Assembly: GCF_007970185.1 (NCBI RefSeq)
Contig: NZ_CP042431.1
Span: forward strand, 4,774,001 to 4,838,000
Direction of reading: 5' to 3'
DNA: 64,000 nucleotides
Origin: Pseudobacter ginsenosidimutans
GTDB taxonomy: Bacteria; Bacteroidota; Bacteroidia; Chitinophagales; Chitinophagaceae
Under the pieces are notes generated by a model. The model saw only the letters and a list, made by a program, of their open reading frames with translations, was not told where the DNA came from and did no database searches. Each line of letters opens with the position of its first letter. Positions within the stretch are counted from its first letter, which is position 1. Position numbers and translations under genes: made by a program. Shown piece by piece: positions 28,131-37,710 of this stretch.

Positions 28131-31100
28131 ATGAAAGTAGTTGTACTGTATTCTATCCTTTTATTATTTCCAATTAGTCTTCTTGCACATGATTCCCTGC
28201 AGTACACTGTCCGGCAGTATACTGATGAGAATGGTCTGCCGCAAAACAGCGTAAAGGCCATGGGCTTCGACAGAAGCGGTTTTCTCTGGATGAACACGGA
28301 GAATGGCGTTGTACGATTTGACGGACAATTTTTCCGCTCCTTCAATAAGAATCAACTTCCGCTGAGGAGCAGCCGGATGTCATGGCTGCTTCCTGATCTC
28401 CAGACCGGCGCACTGATCAGTGTTACTGAAAGGAACCAGTTGATCTGTATGCAGGACGGCCAGGCAACTTTACTGACGGATCACTATTTACTTTCTGAAA
28501 TTCCTCTTGGACCTGATATACATGACGACAATTACAAATTATATAGTGCGCTGGGTCTTCCCAATGTGTTCTCCAGCCTGATCAGAATTGAAAAGTACAA
28601 GATAAGCACGGCGGTGGACAGGTATTATTTACTTACCAGCGATTCCATCATTGCCCGGGACAAGGGAAAGATGGAATTCTCTTTACAATATAAGGCTGGA
28701 AATTACTGGGAATTCTTCCTGGTGGGAAACAGGTTGTATCAGATTCAGGGTGTACAGATCAAATTGATAGAAGCCGGTCAGGTCATTGCAACGGGACAAT
28801 TGCAGGGAGATATTCGTCAGCATCCCGGTTTCCTTAACGGCAAGGTGCAGCCGAAAATTTACTGGAGCACCAGTGCTGGACAGGTATTTGTAGTAATGGA
28901 TAAATCGCTTTACATGGTGAAGCCCGGAGCAAAAAACGGCCTCACTACGGAGCTGCTGATGCGTGATTTCGATTATGAAGCAAACAGGATCACAGTTGTT
29001 TGTTATGACACCCTTTACAAGCGCATCTTCATGGGGAGCCAGACGCGCGGTCTGTTCGTTTTCACAAGGAAACCTTTTTTCACCATGCGCTCAGGCCAGT
29101 CCGATGCAGATGAAGTGTACTACGCACAGGCCCTTGTGGGGGAGAACAGGATCCTAACGCCCCAGGGATATTTGTTCAACCTGCAGGATATACATGAGGT
29201 ATTGCCGGAATTCAACAAAAGGATGCGGGAAGACAGATCCAGTATGGTGCTGGACCATAATAAGAATATATGGGTGAAGCACCGGACGATGCTGTACTGT
29301 TTTGATCCCACAGGCAGGAAACTGTTGAGGGAATTCAGTTATCCTTATAATATCACCATGCTGTATGAAGACCAGGACAGCAACCTGATCGTTGGCATCA
29401 AAAGGCGGGCGGCCTGGCGTTTCAGCCTGAATGATCCTCTTGCAAAACCTGAGGTGGTATATCCTTCAATAAAGGACCTCTGTTATATCCAGGAAGAAGG
29501 GAAACTCAGGATGTGGATGGGCTGCGGAAATGGTTTGTACAGTATAGATAAATCAACCGGAAAGATCGATTCCATCAAAGAGTTATCGGGAAAGTATATA
29601 CGAAGTTTGTATGTGCGCCAGGAAGGCGAGATCTGGATCAGCACCCATGAAGATGGATTTTACCTTTACGATGGAAAAAAGCTGATTGCCATGCCCATGG
29701 ACAAAGGCGGATACCTGGCTTCAGCGCATTGTGTGATTGAAGATGACAATGGCTTTTTCTGGATCACTACCAATAAGGGATTGTTCCAGACTGCAAGGCA
29801 GGACCTGCTGGATTATGCGGCAGGAAAACAGCACAGTCCATTTTATCTGTATTACGACAAATACACTGGTTTCAATACGAATGAATTCAACGGCGGCTGC
29901 CAGCCTTGTGGCCTGAAGCTCAAAGGTGGTTATTTCTCCCTGCCTTCGCTCAATGGCCTGGTGGTGGGAAATCCATCGAAGCTGGTGCCGGAAGTGCCTT
30001 CGCTCAATCTCTTCATAGACAGGATCGAGATCGATGGTCAATCCATTCCGCTGGCCGATACCATCTCGCTGGACAATCATTTCGATTTTTTCCGGCTCTT
30101 CATTACCACTCCTTATTTTGGTAATTCTTACAACAGGCATCTTGATTTTTCGCTGGTGAAGGATGGAAATGCCGGCACCTGGTTGCCGTTGGATGGCGAT
30201 GGAAGTATCAAGCTGTCTTCCCTGGCTTCGGGTTCCTATGAGATCAGGATCCGGAAGGCGAATGGATTTGGCGCCGATAACCACCTGGTGAAAAGCGTGT
30301 TGCTGGTGGTTCCGCTGGCGTTCTATGAAACTGTCTGGTTCCGTTTGCTGATGGCATTGCTGGTGATCATCGGATTCTTTTTGTACATGCGCATAAAGCT
30401 GCGGTATATCCGCAGGAAGAATGCGCAACTGGAGGAGAAGATCGATGAACGCACACAGGCTTTGCAGGCAACGCTGAAAGAACTGCAGCAATCGGAAGAA
30501 AGCATGCGCAGGCAAACGCGGATGCAGGAACGGATGATCGCTGCCATCACTCATGATATCAAAACACCGCTCAAATATCTTACCGGAGCAGCCAGGAGAT
30601 TGTTCGAAAGCACAGAAGGGGAGAAGACCACCGATGATAAGAAACGAAGCGCCCACCTGATCTACGAATCCGGTTACAGGATGTATCACCTTACAGATAA
30701 TCTGCTTCAATACATCAAGCTGAACTCTTCACAGGGCAGTATTGTAATGGACAAGCTCTGTTTGAATGTGCTGGTGGAAAACAAGCTGCAGATCTTCAAT
30801 GAGATCGCTGCGGAGCAATCCACCAGGATCGAGAACAATATTCCCAGGGATACTTATGTGCTGAGCAATCATCACCTGCTGGGGATCATGGTACATAACC
30901 TGATCGACAATGCAGTGAAGGCCACTTTCGATGGCGTGGTGAAGATATCGGCAACCACAGATGATGATACTGTTTGCATTCGTGTGGAGGACAGCGGTTT
31001 TGGCATGAGCAAGCAAACGCAGCAATGGTGTAATGACGAAATGGGCACTGCCGGATCGGGCAATGGCATTAGCAGCAAATCGGGATTGGGGCTGATCATT

Positions 31101-31193
31101 GTCAAGGACCTGGTGGCTCAGATGAAGGGACGTGTGCGGGTGAGTGATGGGAAAGAAGGGGGAACGGTGGTGGAGCTGATCTTTACAAAATAA
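28131..31193 (+). CDS. Two-component regulator propeller sensor histidine kinase
   Basis: 1020 aa. Signal peptide at about 1-19; periplasmic Reg_prop beta-propellers at about 20-620 (YTDENGLPQNSVKAMGFDRSG is the classic first blade); a Y_Y_Y-like domain at about 625-725; one membrane helix at about 730-752; a coiled coil (about 760-800); HisKA with His in AAITHDIKTPLKYL; and HATPase with NLIDNAVKA, DSGFGMS and SGLGLIIVKDL. Unlike many Bacteroidota hybrid sensors it has no receiver or AraC domain, so it needs a separate regulator. The convergent NarL-type gene 10 bp away is the obvious partner. The ligand is unknown; propeller sensors often bind glycans or other extracytoplasmic signals. Confidence 0.92.
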   Translation: MKVVVLYSILLLFPISLLAHDSLQYTVRQYTDENGLPQNSVKAMGFDRSGFLWMNTENGVVRFDGQFFRSFNKNQLPLRSSRMSWLLPDLQTGALISVTERNQLICMQDGQATLLTDHYLLSEIPLGPDIHDDNYKLYSALGLPNVFSSLIRIEKYKISTAVDRYYLLTSDSIIARDKGKMEFSLQYKAGNYWEFFLVGNRLYQIQGVQIKLIEAGQVIATGQLQGDIRQHPGFLNGKVQPKIYWSTSAGQVFVVMDKSLYMVKPGAKNGLTTELLMRDFDYEANRITVVCYDTLYKRIFMGSQTRGLFVFTRKPFFTMRSGQSDADEVYYAQALVGENRILTPQGYLFNLQDIHEVLPEFNKRMREDRSSMVLDHNKNIWVKHRTMLYCFDPTGRKLLREFSYPYNITMLYEDQDSNLIVGIKRRAAWRFSLNDPLAKPEVVYPSIKDLCYIQEEGKLRMWMGCGNGLYSIDKSTGKIDSIKELSGKYIRSLYVRQEGEIWISTHEDGFYLYDGKKLIAMPMDKGGYLASAHCVIEDDNGFFWITTNKGLFQTARQDLLDYAAGKQHSPFYLYYDKYTGFNTNEFNGGCQPCGLKLKGGYFSLPSLNGLVVGNPSKLVPEVPSLNLFIDRIEIDGQSIPLADTISLDNHFDFFRLFITTPYFGNSYNRHLDFSLVKDGNAGTWLPLDGDGSIKLSSLASGSYEIRIRKANGFGADNHLVKSVLLVVPLAFYETVWFRLLMALLVIIGFFLYMRIKLRYIRRKNAQLEEKIDERTQALQATLKELQQSEESMRRQTRMQERMIAAITHDIKTPLKYLTGAARRLFESTEGEKTTDDKKRSAHLIYESGYRMYHLTDNLLQYIKLNSSQGSIVMDKLCLNVLVENKLQIFNEIAAEQSTRIENNIPRDTYVLSNHHLLGIMVHNLIDNAVKATFDGVVKISATTDDDTVCIRVEDSGFGMSKQTQQWCNDEMGTAGSGNGISSKSGLGLIIVKDLVAQMKGRVRVSDGKEGGTVVELIFTK

Positions 31194-31203
31194 AAGCAGC
31201 GGA

Positions 31204-31845
31204 TCAGGATGCCTGTCCGCCGTACAATCTTACTTTTTCTGCCAGGTCTATCACATTGGCAACATCCAGTTTATCGAAGATCCTCGCTTTGTAAGTACTC
31301 ACAGTAGATATCTGCAGGCTGAGCATGCTGCCGATATCAGCTACGCTTGAGCCTTTGATGAGTAATTGCATCACTTCCATTTCACGGTTGGAAAGGGATT
31401 GCAGTGGGTTCTTTGCGATGTCTGATTTTGTATTGAGGCCGTTGAGCAGGTGTTGCCTTACGGTGGAGCTGATGTATTTCTCATTGTTGAGAATGGTGCG
31501 GATAGCGGTTTTGAGGTCTTCTTCAGGTGAATGTTTCACCAGGTATCCGTCTACTCCTGCCTGCAGGTATCGAAGTGCGAAGAGTTGTTCATCATAACCG
31601 GAGAAGATCAGGATCCGGATCTGGGGTTGGTGAAGCCGCACTACATCAATCATCTGGAGGTTGTTTCCACCGGGGATATTGATGTCGAGGATAAGCAGGT
31701 CAAACCTTTGCTGGTTTAATAATTTAAGGACCTGACTGAAGTTCTCTGCTTCGGATACGTGAACACCAGGCATAAGGTCTTTTATGATCAGGGTAGTTCC
31801 ATAGCGTACGATCGCGTGATCATCCGCAATCAAGATGTTCGGCAT
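31204..31845 (-). CDS. NarL/FixJ-type response regulator (receiver + LuxR HTH)
   Basis: 213 aa. Receiver at about 1-120 (ILIADDHAIVRYG; phospho-acceptor in LLILDINIPGGNN; Lys in GYLVKHSPEEDL) and a LuxR-type HTH at about 145-205 (LSNREMEVMQLLIKGSSVADIGSML, STVSTYKARIFDKL). The start at 31845 (MPNILIADDH) is chosen over an upstream in-frame codon because the receiver begins there. It is convergent with the propeller kinase. Direct repeats upstream of it and near ompA are candidate binding sites. Confidence 0.92.
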   Translation of the reverse strand: MPNILIADDHAIVRYGTTLIIKDLMPGVHVSEAENFSQVLKLLNQQRFDLLILDINIPGGNNLQMIDVVRLHQPQIRILIFSGYDEQLFALRYLQAGVDGYLVKHSPEEDLKTAIRTILNNEKYISSTVRQHLLNGLNTKSDIAKNPLQSLSNREMEVMQLLIKGSSVADIGSMLSLQISTVSTYKARIFDKLDVANVIDLAEKVRLYGGQAS

Positions 31846-31959
31846 AGTGTGTGTTTCAATGGTTTTCAGAACAGAGCGTTGCCAAACCAGGTTACCCGTT
31901 ATAACCAAGTTGCTAAAAAACGGTGCCAAGATACAATATTATTTCTACACGTATTCCTT

Positions 31960-32003
31960 CAACAATATCGAAGTTTTACTACAACAATATTGAACTGCTA
32001 CTA
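31960..32003. repeat. Tandem 22-bp direct repeat upstream of the NarL-type regulator
   Basis: Two adjacent copies (31960-31981 and 31982-32003), 18 of 22 positions identical, each starting CAACAATAT and ending TACTA. It lies about 115-160 bp upstream of the regulator's ATG, at about two helical turns per unit, as for a dimeric DNA-binding protein. It resembles the CTACAATAT motif in the kinase and OmpA promoters. Confidence 0.6.
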
Positions 32004-32534
32004 CATCTCTTTACGAAATGTTAAAATATATTTGTGTTGTCGATCGGATATACCGGTTCTCAACACACGAAGATCAGTCATAGTTACAGCAGAGGATTGA
32101 TCATTGGTTACTTACTCTGATAGCAGCTCCACTTTTTTCAACGGCAATCCTGCCGGATTTTTCATTATTTCATTTTCTCTATACCAATCGCCAATCCTTT
32201 GTAAAGCCTGCTGCGCATATATTGCGACAGTATCGTTTTTCCAATATCATTTCGAAAAAATGTGCTTGCCTGGTGCATTTCCATGCAACCGGTTTTTATT
32301 CGCAGGTCAGAAGCACTGTATAACTAATGACTGATGGTTCCGGTTCCCCGGAGCCATTTTCATATAGAATAACTACTATTTCATATAGAGCTAATACTGT
32401 GAAATAGAATTAATACTACAATATCTTCGTAAATCTCTTACCTGATTCTTCTTTGTCATTAAGTAATTTTGCAGCCGTCAGGATCGGAATTCACCATCAA
32501 TGTGAACATAACGATCGGATCTAAAAAAAAATAA
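32004..32534. other. Long AT-rich intergenic region between the regulator and ompA
   Basis: No convincing gene. It contains an imperfect 10-bp-stem hairpin (32334-32357) followed by a short T stretch, three spaced repeats (32361-32418), and a TAATTTTG box at 32464-32471 that fits the -7 consensus and is about 65 bp before the ompA ATG. The first half (32004-32330) shows nothing I can identify. Confidence 0.5.
32361..32418. repeat. Three spaced imperfect repeats upstream of ompA
   Basis: CATATAGA at 32361-32368 and 32382-32389 and GAAATAGA at 32401-32408, each followed after 2-4 bases by a TAATACTA-like sequence. Spacings of 21 and 19 bp are about two helical turns. The third copy runs directly into ACTACAATATC, the motif shared with the kinase and regulator promoters. 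Candidate operator array. Confidence 0.5.
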
Positions 32535-33869
32535 ATGAGAAGAAGAATTTTACCCCTCGCGGCCTTCGCGATGCTGTTCGCTTCTGTTGCATCAGGCCAG
32601 GAAATCTCCAGGAAGAAAGGAAAGCTTATCGGCTTCAGTGTAAACGCCACCGACTTCAAAACTCCCAACGACATCAAAGCCACTTCTTTCAAAGACACCT
32701 GGAAAAAAGGTGACTGGCATAATTTCAAGAATCATGATTTCGGATTCTCGCTCATGTACTGGCAGGGAATCACCAACAAGATCGATTTCTCAGGCCGCTA
32801 CAATGGAGTGTTCACCAACTATTCCAAAAACGGCTCTTCCAATGAGTACTCGAACGAATTCGAAGGATCACTGCATGCACGCCTGTTGAATGACAACTAC
32901 ACCGTAAACCCTTTTCTCACTGCAGGTGTTGGAGTAGGTAATTACGGCAGCAGATGGTCTCCCTATGCTCCGCTCGGTATCGGCGCACAGGTGAATATCG
33001 CTGGTCTTACCTATATCTTTGTACAGGCCAACTATCGCCTGGCGTTCAACCAGAAAAAACATGACGATAACCTGTTCTGGTCTATCGGCTTCACAGAAAA
33101 TATCTCCAAACCTAAAAAGTCCGAGCCTGTAAAAACAGTGCCCATCCCTGTTATCGAAGCTCCAAAAGACACTGATGGCGATGGCGTGGTAGACAGTCTG
33201 GACGCATGCCCTGATATCAAAGGCCTGGCCCAGTTCCAGGGTTGCCCTGATACTGACGGCGACGGTGTACCCGATAAAGATGATAAGTGCCCCGATGTAA
33301 AAGGACTGGTGCGCTACAACGGCTGCCCCATCCCTGATACAGATGGTGATGGTGTGAACGATGAGGAAGACAAATGTCCCAATGTACCCGGAGTTGCCCG
33401 TTACAATGGTTGTCCTGTTCCCGATACCGATAAAGACGGTGTGAATGATGAAGAAGATAAATGTCCCAACCTGCCCGGCCCCAAAGAGAACAATGGTTGC
33501 CCTGTAGTGAAAGAGGAAGTAGTGAAGAAAGTGAATGTAGCAGCAGGAAAGATCTTCTTCACCACCGGTACTGCCAAACTGATGGCCAAATCAAATGCCT
33601 CCCTGGATCTGGTAGCTGCTGAAATGAAGAAAGATGCCGACCTCAAACTGAGCATCGAAGGTCATACGGACAATACCGGTACTGATAAAGTAAACCAGCC
33701 GCTGAGCGAAAAACGCGCACAGGCAGTTCTGGCTTACCTGAAATCAAAAGGTGTTGATGAAAGCAGGATGAATGCAGCAGGTTTCGGTTCTGCCAACCCC
33801 ATCGCTGACAACAAAACTGCCAAAGGCAGAACACTCAACAGACGTGTAGAGCTCAAACTGAGCTATTAA
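32535..33869 (+). CDS. OmpA-family outer-membrane protein with thrombospondin type 3 repeats
   Basis: 444 aa. Signal peptide at about 1-22. An N-terminal beta-barrel-like domain at about 25-195. Then TSP3-type calcium-binding repeats at about 213-325 (DTDGDGVVDSLDACPD, followed by three more DxDxDGVxD...CP units). A C-terminal OmpA domain at about 335-444 has SIEGHTDNTG and NRRVEL, which binds peptidoglycan. It anchors the outer membrane to the cell wall; the Asp-rich linker should stiffen with Ca2+. It is monocistronic with its own terminator and an elaborate upstream region next to the two-component pair, suggesting regulated expression. Confidence 0.95.
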   Translation: MRRRILPLAAFAMLFASVASGQEISRKKGKLIGFSVNATDFKTPNDIKATSFKDTWKKGDWHNFKNHDFGFSLMYWQGITNKIDFSGRYNGVFTNYSKNGSSNEYSNEFEGSLHARLLNDNYTVNPFLTAGVGVGNYGSRWSPYAPLGIGAQVNIAGLTYIFVQANYRLAFNQKKHDDNLFWSIGFTENISKPKKSEPVKTVPIPVIEAPKDTDGDGVVDSLDACPDIKGLAQFQGCPDTDGDGVPDKDDKCPDVKGLVRYNGCPIPDTDGDGVNDEEDKCPNVPGVARYNGCPVPDTDKDGVNDEEDKCPNLPGPKENNGCPVVKEEVVKKVNVAAGKIFFTTGTAKLMAKSNASLDLVAAEMKKDADLKLSIEGHTDNTGTDKVNQPLSEKRAQAVLAYLKSKGVDESRMNAAGFGSANPIADNKTAKGRTLNRRVELKLSY

Positions 33870-34271
33870 GATAGTTCTTGGATCATGGTTCAAAATCGGA
33901 TGCTGTTCAACAGGTACAAAGAATAAGCATCCAGGGTTTCTTGTAAAGGTTCCATTCTTATCCTGGCCCCGTTTTCACGGGGCTCAGGAAAGAGTGGTTT
34001 TTTTGTTTATTGACATTCCTCAAATTGCCTTTTTCGGTTATCCGGCCTGTTCATGCGGAAAATGACCCCGTTGATGGAATGTATAGAGGCATTCGTGTAC
34101 TATCTCCCAAAATAAAACAGAATCAATGTTACTTTGATATAAACCGTGCCGGTATGGCATTTGGTTTTTCTCATGTACAGTTTGAAACTGGTTTTCTGCG
34201 AGAAGTCTATCTGGTTTCGAATCGCAGGAAATTGGTGTGACAACCCCGTTTAAGTCACTAAGGAAATGTAT
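33870..34271. other. Intergenic region after ompA
   Basis: Contains the ompA terminator. The rest, to the end of the convergent HTH gene, shows no convincing coding sequence; a short plus-strand open frame at 34010-34240 has no recognisable features. Confidence 0.5.
33962..34004 (+). terminator. Terminator of ompA
   Basis: CCTGGCCCCG (33962-33971) pairs with 33978-33988 with one bulge around a TTTTCA loop; a run of seven T follows a few bases later (33998-34004). Confidence 0.65.
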
Positions 34272-34742
34272 CTACATTTCCTTTTTTCTTACCCTTACAG
34301 CTTTCTTCACTTTCACTGCTGCCGGAATTCTTTCTCCATTTTTTGTCAGTTTTTCTACCAGTTCCAGCAGGAACTTCAACAGTTCCGATTGTTCCTTCAA
34401 TGATATTACTATTAGCTTCATGTTAGCAGCAAGCGATGGATCGATCCGGGCGGGAAGAAGCTTCCCGGTTTTGACGGAACTTTGCTTTTCAGCGATGGGC
34501 ACATAATCGTATTTGATCTTTTTGAAATAACGGAGAATGATATCCGTGGAATTCCTTTTCGGTTCTGCTTTACCGGCAATCCAGTTGTACACTTTTGAAA
34601 AACTGATCTTCTGGGAGGTAGCGAAACTGCGCACATCTGTTTGTTGCTGGTTCATCGCTTTCACCAGCTCTTTTACGATCTGGGGGATCTTTCTGGGAGG
34701 ATTGGCCGGCAGCCTGATAGGACGGTGCTTTTTGACTGACAT
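34272..34742 (-). CDS. Putative HTH DNA-binding protein
   Basis: 156 aa from ATG at 34742 (MSVKKHRP); the in-frame sequence upstream is not conserved-looking. The middle (about 40-90) reads like an XRE-type helix-turn-helix: FATSQKISFSKVYNWIAGKAEPKRNSTDIILRYFK. The C-terminal part (about 110-145) is amphipathic and coiled-coil-like (LKEQSELLKFLLELVEKL), followed by a very basic tail (KVKKAVRVRKKE). It probably dimerises. Target unknown; the divergent Gfo/Idh/MocA operon starts 318 bp away and could be one. Confidence 0.65.
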   Translation of the reverse strand: MSVKKHRPIRLPANPPRKIPQIVKELVKAMNQQQTDVRSFATSQKISFSKVYNWIAGKAEPKRNSTDIILRYFKKIKYDYVPIAEKQSSVKTGKLLPARIDPSLAANMKLIVISLKEQSELLKFLLELVEKLTKNGERIPAAVKVKKAVRVRKKEM

Positions 34743-35060
34743 GAACAAATTGTTTTTTTGTTTGAAAATGGAATAACAGAACTGCGGAATGCAGGCATTG
34801 AAGCGCTTGCAAAGCAGATCATGGCATTGCCATTTCATCTCAGAAAAAAAGTTGAAAGTAAAAAGCGGGAGATCGCTTTTTGATGGATCCTGGTTGGTTT
34901 GATGCCGAAGATAATGAATTTAGCTTTCGTTCCTTTCCGATTTTTTAGTAATTTTTTAGCCGCTACAGTTAAGGATCTTGCCAATTGGCCGGACAAGTAT
35001 GGCAAAATGATTGACAATTGGTATGTCTTGCAACAATACATTCACACAAATGTCCCTGTT
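34743..35060. other. Divergent intergenic region (HTH gene / Gfo-Idh-MocA operon)
   Basis: No gene supported. It holds the palindrome CCAATTGG and a nearby second CAATTGG about 40 bp on, at roughly 34978-35023; these could be operator half-sites for the HTH protein. Otherwise AT-rich with no clear promoter match. Confidence 0.4.
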
Positions 35061-36416
35061 ATGAAAAAGTCCCGCAGATCGTTTTTGAGAAATACTGCGC
35101 TCGCCGGCGCCGGAGTGCTGGCGGCCCAATCCGGAATCAGCGCCTTTCATTATCGCCGTATCCCGGGAGCCAATGACCGCGTACGCGTGGGTGTGGTGGG
35201 TTATTCAGACCGCCATCGTCAATCCCATATGCCCTGTTTCATGAACCATTACAAGGAATTGAATTTCGAAATAGTGGCTGTATCCGATATATGGAATAAA
35301 AGACGTGAGGAAGGCGCATCGGCCTGGAAGGAAAAAATGATGCGCGATGTGATCGCCTGCCGCAACAATGAAGAAATGTATGGAAAGAAAATAGTGGACG
35401 CAGTGTTCATCAGTACGGCCGATTTCCAGCATGCGCTGCATACCATCGAAGCAGTGAAGGCAGGTTGCGATGCATACGTGGAAAAACCTTTTGCCGAAAC
35501 GATGGAAGACAATCGCGCTGCGCTCAAAGCCGTGAAGGAAACGGGAAAGATCGTGCAGATCGGATCACAACGCAGAAGCGGCACCAATTATCATGCAGCC
35601 AATGAATTCATCCGCAGCGGAAAGTTTGGTCCGCTCACCATGGTAGAACTCACCTGGAATGTGAACCAGCCCGGACGCTGGAGAAGACCTGCATTGCTTG
35701 ACCAGATCAAGGAATCGGATACAGACTGGAAACGTTACCTGCTCAACAGGCCCTATGAACCTTTCGATCCGCGTTTATACCTGGAGTATCGCTTGTTCTG
35801 GCCCTATTCATCCGGACTGCCAGGGCAGTGGATGAGCCACCAGATAGATACCGTGCACTGGTTCACCAACCTCCCGCATCCGCGAAGCGTGGTAGCCAAT
35901 GGTGGCATCTACATGTGGAAGGATGGCAGGAAGAACTGGGACACGCTGATGGCAGCCTTCGATTATGGACCGCTGGACGATCTGAGCAAAGGTTTCCAGG
36001 TTACCTTCGGTTCGCGTATGCATAACGGTGATGAGAAACCCGCAGAGATCTATTATTCCAACGGAGGCGAACTCAACCTCAATACCAATAAAGTATCTCC
36101 CGCCGGCGGCCTTACCGCCAATCATGCGAAGGCAATGAAGATGGAAGCCAACCTGCTGCCTGAACAAAGTCTCGGCGCTTCTGTTGCCGTGTCTGCTTCA
36201 GCCAATACCGGTGGCGATATACTAACGAGTAACCATGTACGCAACTGGATGGAATGCGTGCGCAGCCGTAAGCAGCCCAATGCACCGGTGGAAGCAGGTT
36301 ACAGTCATTCCATCGCTACCATCATGACCACAGCTGCTGCGCGTACTGGCGAGAAAGCCACATTCGATACCAAAACGCAGGAAGTGATGGCCGGCGGTAA
36401 GATCTTCAAATACTGA
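35061..36416 (+). CDS. Gfo/Idh/MocA-family oxidoreductase with Tat signal
   Basis: 451 aa from ATG at 35061. A twin-arginine signal (KKSRRSFLRNTALAGAG) marks export in folded form with bound nucleotide. Rossmann domain at about 38-155 (VRVGVVGYSDR; then AGCDAYVEKPFAETMEDN, containing the catalytic-type EKP motif) and a C-terminal Gfo/Idh/MocA domain at about 165-330. Members oxidise or reduce sugars, inositols or glycosides with NAD(P); periplasmic members of this type occur with PmoA/DUF6807 proteins, as here (next gene after 17 bp). Substrate unknown. Confidence 0.9.
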   Translation: MKKSRRSFLRNTALAGAGVLAAQSGISAFHYRRIPGANDRVRVGVVGYSDRHRQSHMPCFMNHYKELNFEIVAVSDIWNKRREEGASAWKEKMMRDVIACRNNEEMYGKKIVDAVFISTADFQHALHTIEAVKAGCDAYVEKPFAETMEDNRAALKAVKETGKIVQIGSQRRSGTNYHAANEFIRSGKFGPLTMVELTWNVNQPGRWRRPALLDQIKESDTDWKRYLLNRPYEPFDPRLYLEYRLFWPYSSGLPGQWMSHQIDTVHWFTNLPHPRSVVANGGIYMWKDGRKNWDTLMAAFDYGPLDDLSKGFQVTFGSRMHNGDEKPAEIYYSNGGELNLNTNKVSPAGGLTANHAKAMKMEANLLPEQSLGASVAVSASANTGGDILTSNHVRNWMECVRSRKQPNAPVEAGYSHSIATIMTTAAARTGEKATFDTKTQEVMAGGKIFKY

Positions 36417-36433
36417 TCCTTAAAACCAGTCAA

Positions 36434-37462
36434 ATGAGAAACCTTAACAGATCGATAGGCGGAATACTGTTTGCGCTGGGCATTGCAGCCGGTGCATCCG
36501 CACAGGACGCTGTGAAATTTGAAAAGAAGAAAAATGAAAAAAAGATCGATGTGCTGATCGGCGGTCAGCTCTTCACATCTTTCCTGTATCCCGATACTTT
36601 GGAAAAGCCTGTATTGTATCCGGTGCATACAGCGGCAGGAACGATGGTCACACGTGGCTTTCCAATCATCCCGCAGCCCGGTGATCCCACGGACCATCCG
36701 CATCATATCGGAATCTGGTTCAACTACGAAAGCGTGAACGGTCTCGATTTCTGGAATAATTCTTACGCCATTCCACCGGCACGCAAACCGAAATACGGTT
36801 GGATCAAAACGCTGCCTGATCCTGTTGCCAAAGGCAACCAGCTGAGCTACCGCGCCAACTGGATCAACCAGGCAAAGGATATTCTGCTGGAAGAATCCAC
36901 AACACTTCAATTCAGCGGCAGGAGTGGTTTACGGATCATCGAACGCACCACTGAGCTCAAAGCAAGAACTGAAGTTGTTTTCAAAGATGTGAAAGATGGT
37001 ATGCTCGGTTTCCGGGTGGCGCATGCATTGCAGATCCCGGAACTGAAAGACAAAGAATATAAAGATGAACATGGTGTGGTAACGGTAGTGAAAGGGCAGG
37101 CTGACAGTATCGCCAATGGCAATTACCTCACCAGTGAAGGAAAGCAGGGAAATGATGCCTGGGGCACCAGGGCCGGTTGGTGCAAGCTCTACGGAAAAAT
37201 GGGAAATGATTCCGTGAGCATTACTATCATCGATCATCCGAAGAATGTGAACTATCCCACCTGGTGGCATGCGCGCGGATATGGCTTGTTTGCCGCCAAT
37301 CCACTGGGTGAAGCTGTGTTCACCAATGGCAAAAGCTCCACCAATCTTACATTGAAGCCGGGCGACAGAGTTACTTTCCGTTATCTCATTATTGTACAAA
37401 ATGGCATTCAAACACTCAGCCCTTCAGAATTGAATCTGCTTGCCACTTCTTTCAATATGTAA
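36434..37462 (+). CDS. PmoA-like (DUF6807) secreted protein
   Basis: 342 aa. Signal peptide at about 1-23 (GAASAQ-type cleavage region). The body matches the PmoA/DUF6807 family: DVLIGGQLFTSFLYPDT, GFPIIPQPGDPTDHPHHIGIWF, the His-rich DHPHH being the hallmark, and WWHARGYGLFAANPLG near the end. The family is found with Gfo/Idh/MocA oxidoreductases and sugar-uptake loci; its catalytic role is not known to me. It shares an operon with the preceding gene and a strong terminator. Confidence 0.85.
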   Translation: MRNLNRSIGGILFALGIAAGASAQDAVKFEKKKNEKKIDVLIGGQLFTSFLYPDTLEKPVLYPVHTAAGTMVTRGFPIIPQPGDPTDHPHHIGIWFNYESVNGLDFWNNSYAIPPARKPKYGWIKTLPDPVAKGNQLSYRANWINQAKDILLEESTTLQFSGRSGLRIIERTTELKARTEVVFKDVKDGMLGFRVAHALQIPELKDKEYKDEHGVVTVVKGQADSIANGNYLTSEGKQGNDAWGTRAGWCKLYGKMGNDSVSITIIDHPKNVNYPTWWHARGYGLFAANPLGEAVFTNGKSSTNLTLKPGDRVTFRYLIIVQNGIQTLSPSELNLLATSFNM

Positions 37463-37488
37463 AACACTACGGCATTTGATTTTTGATA

Positions 37489-37527
37489 AGCGCAATCCGG
37501 GTTTCTATCCGGATTGCGTTTATTTAT
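37489..37527 (+). terminator. Terminator of the Gfo/Idh/MocA-PmoA operon
   Basis: A perfect 10-bp stem (37491-37500 with 37509-37518), an 8-nt loop, then TTTATTTATT. Confidence 0.85.
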
Positions 37528-37586
37528 TAAGGGCTGTTTCTTAAAAATCACATATTTGGGCGATAGGCTGGAGTAGTGTATTGACC

Positions 37587-37594
37587 TACCTTTG
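37587..37594 (+). promoter_or_regulatory. Candidate -7 box for the cytochrome gene
   Basis: TACCTTTG fits TAnnTTTG about 115 bp before the cytochrome ATG. The nearest upstream TTTG (37555-37558) is 28 bp away, longer than usual, so the -33 element is uncertain. Confidence 0.35.
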
Positions 37595-37710
37595 CGCAGC
37601 TCAGGTAACAAGACTGGTAAACATCCTGGTCAATTCACATCCTCAATTTCCGGGAAAGCCAGCAGCACTATACTTTTTATCAATCATCCCATATTCAATC
37701 AACAAGTCTA

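Noticed and set aside
34010-34240. Short plus-strand open frame after ompA
   Set aside because: Begins at a non-ATG codon, unremarkable composition, follows directly on the ompA terminator, no family resemblance.
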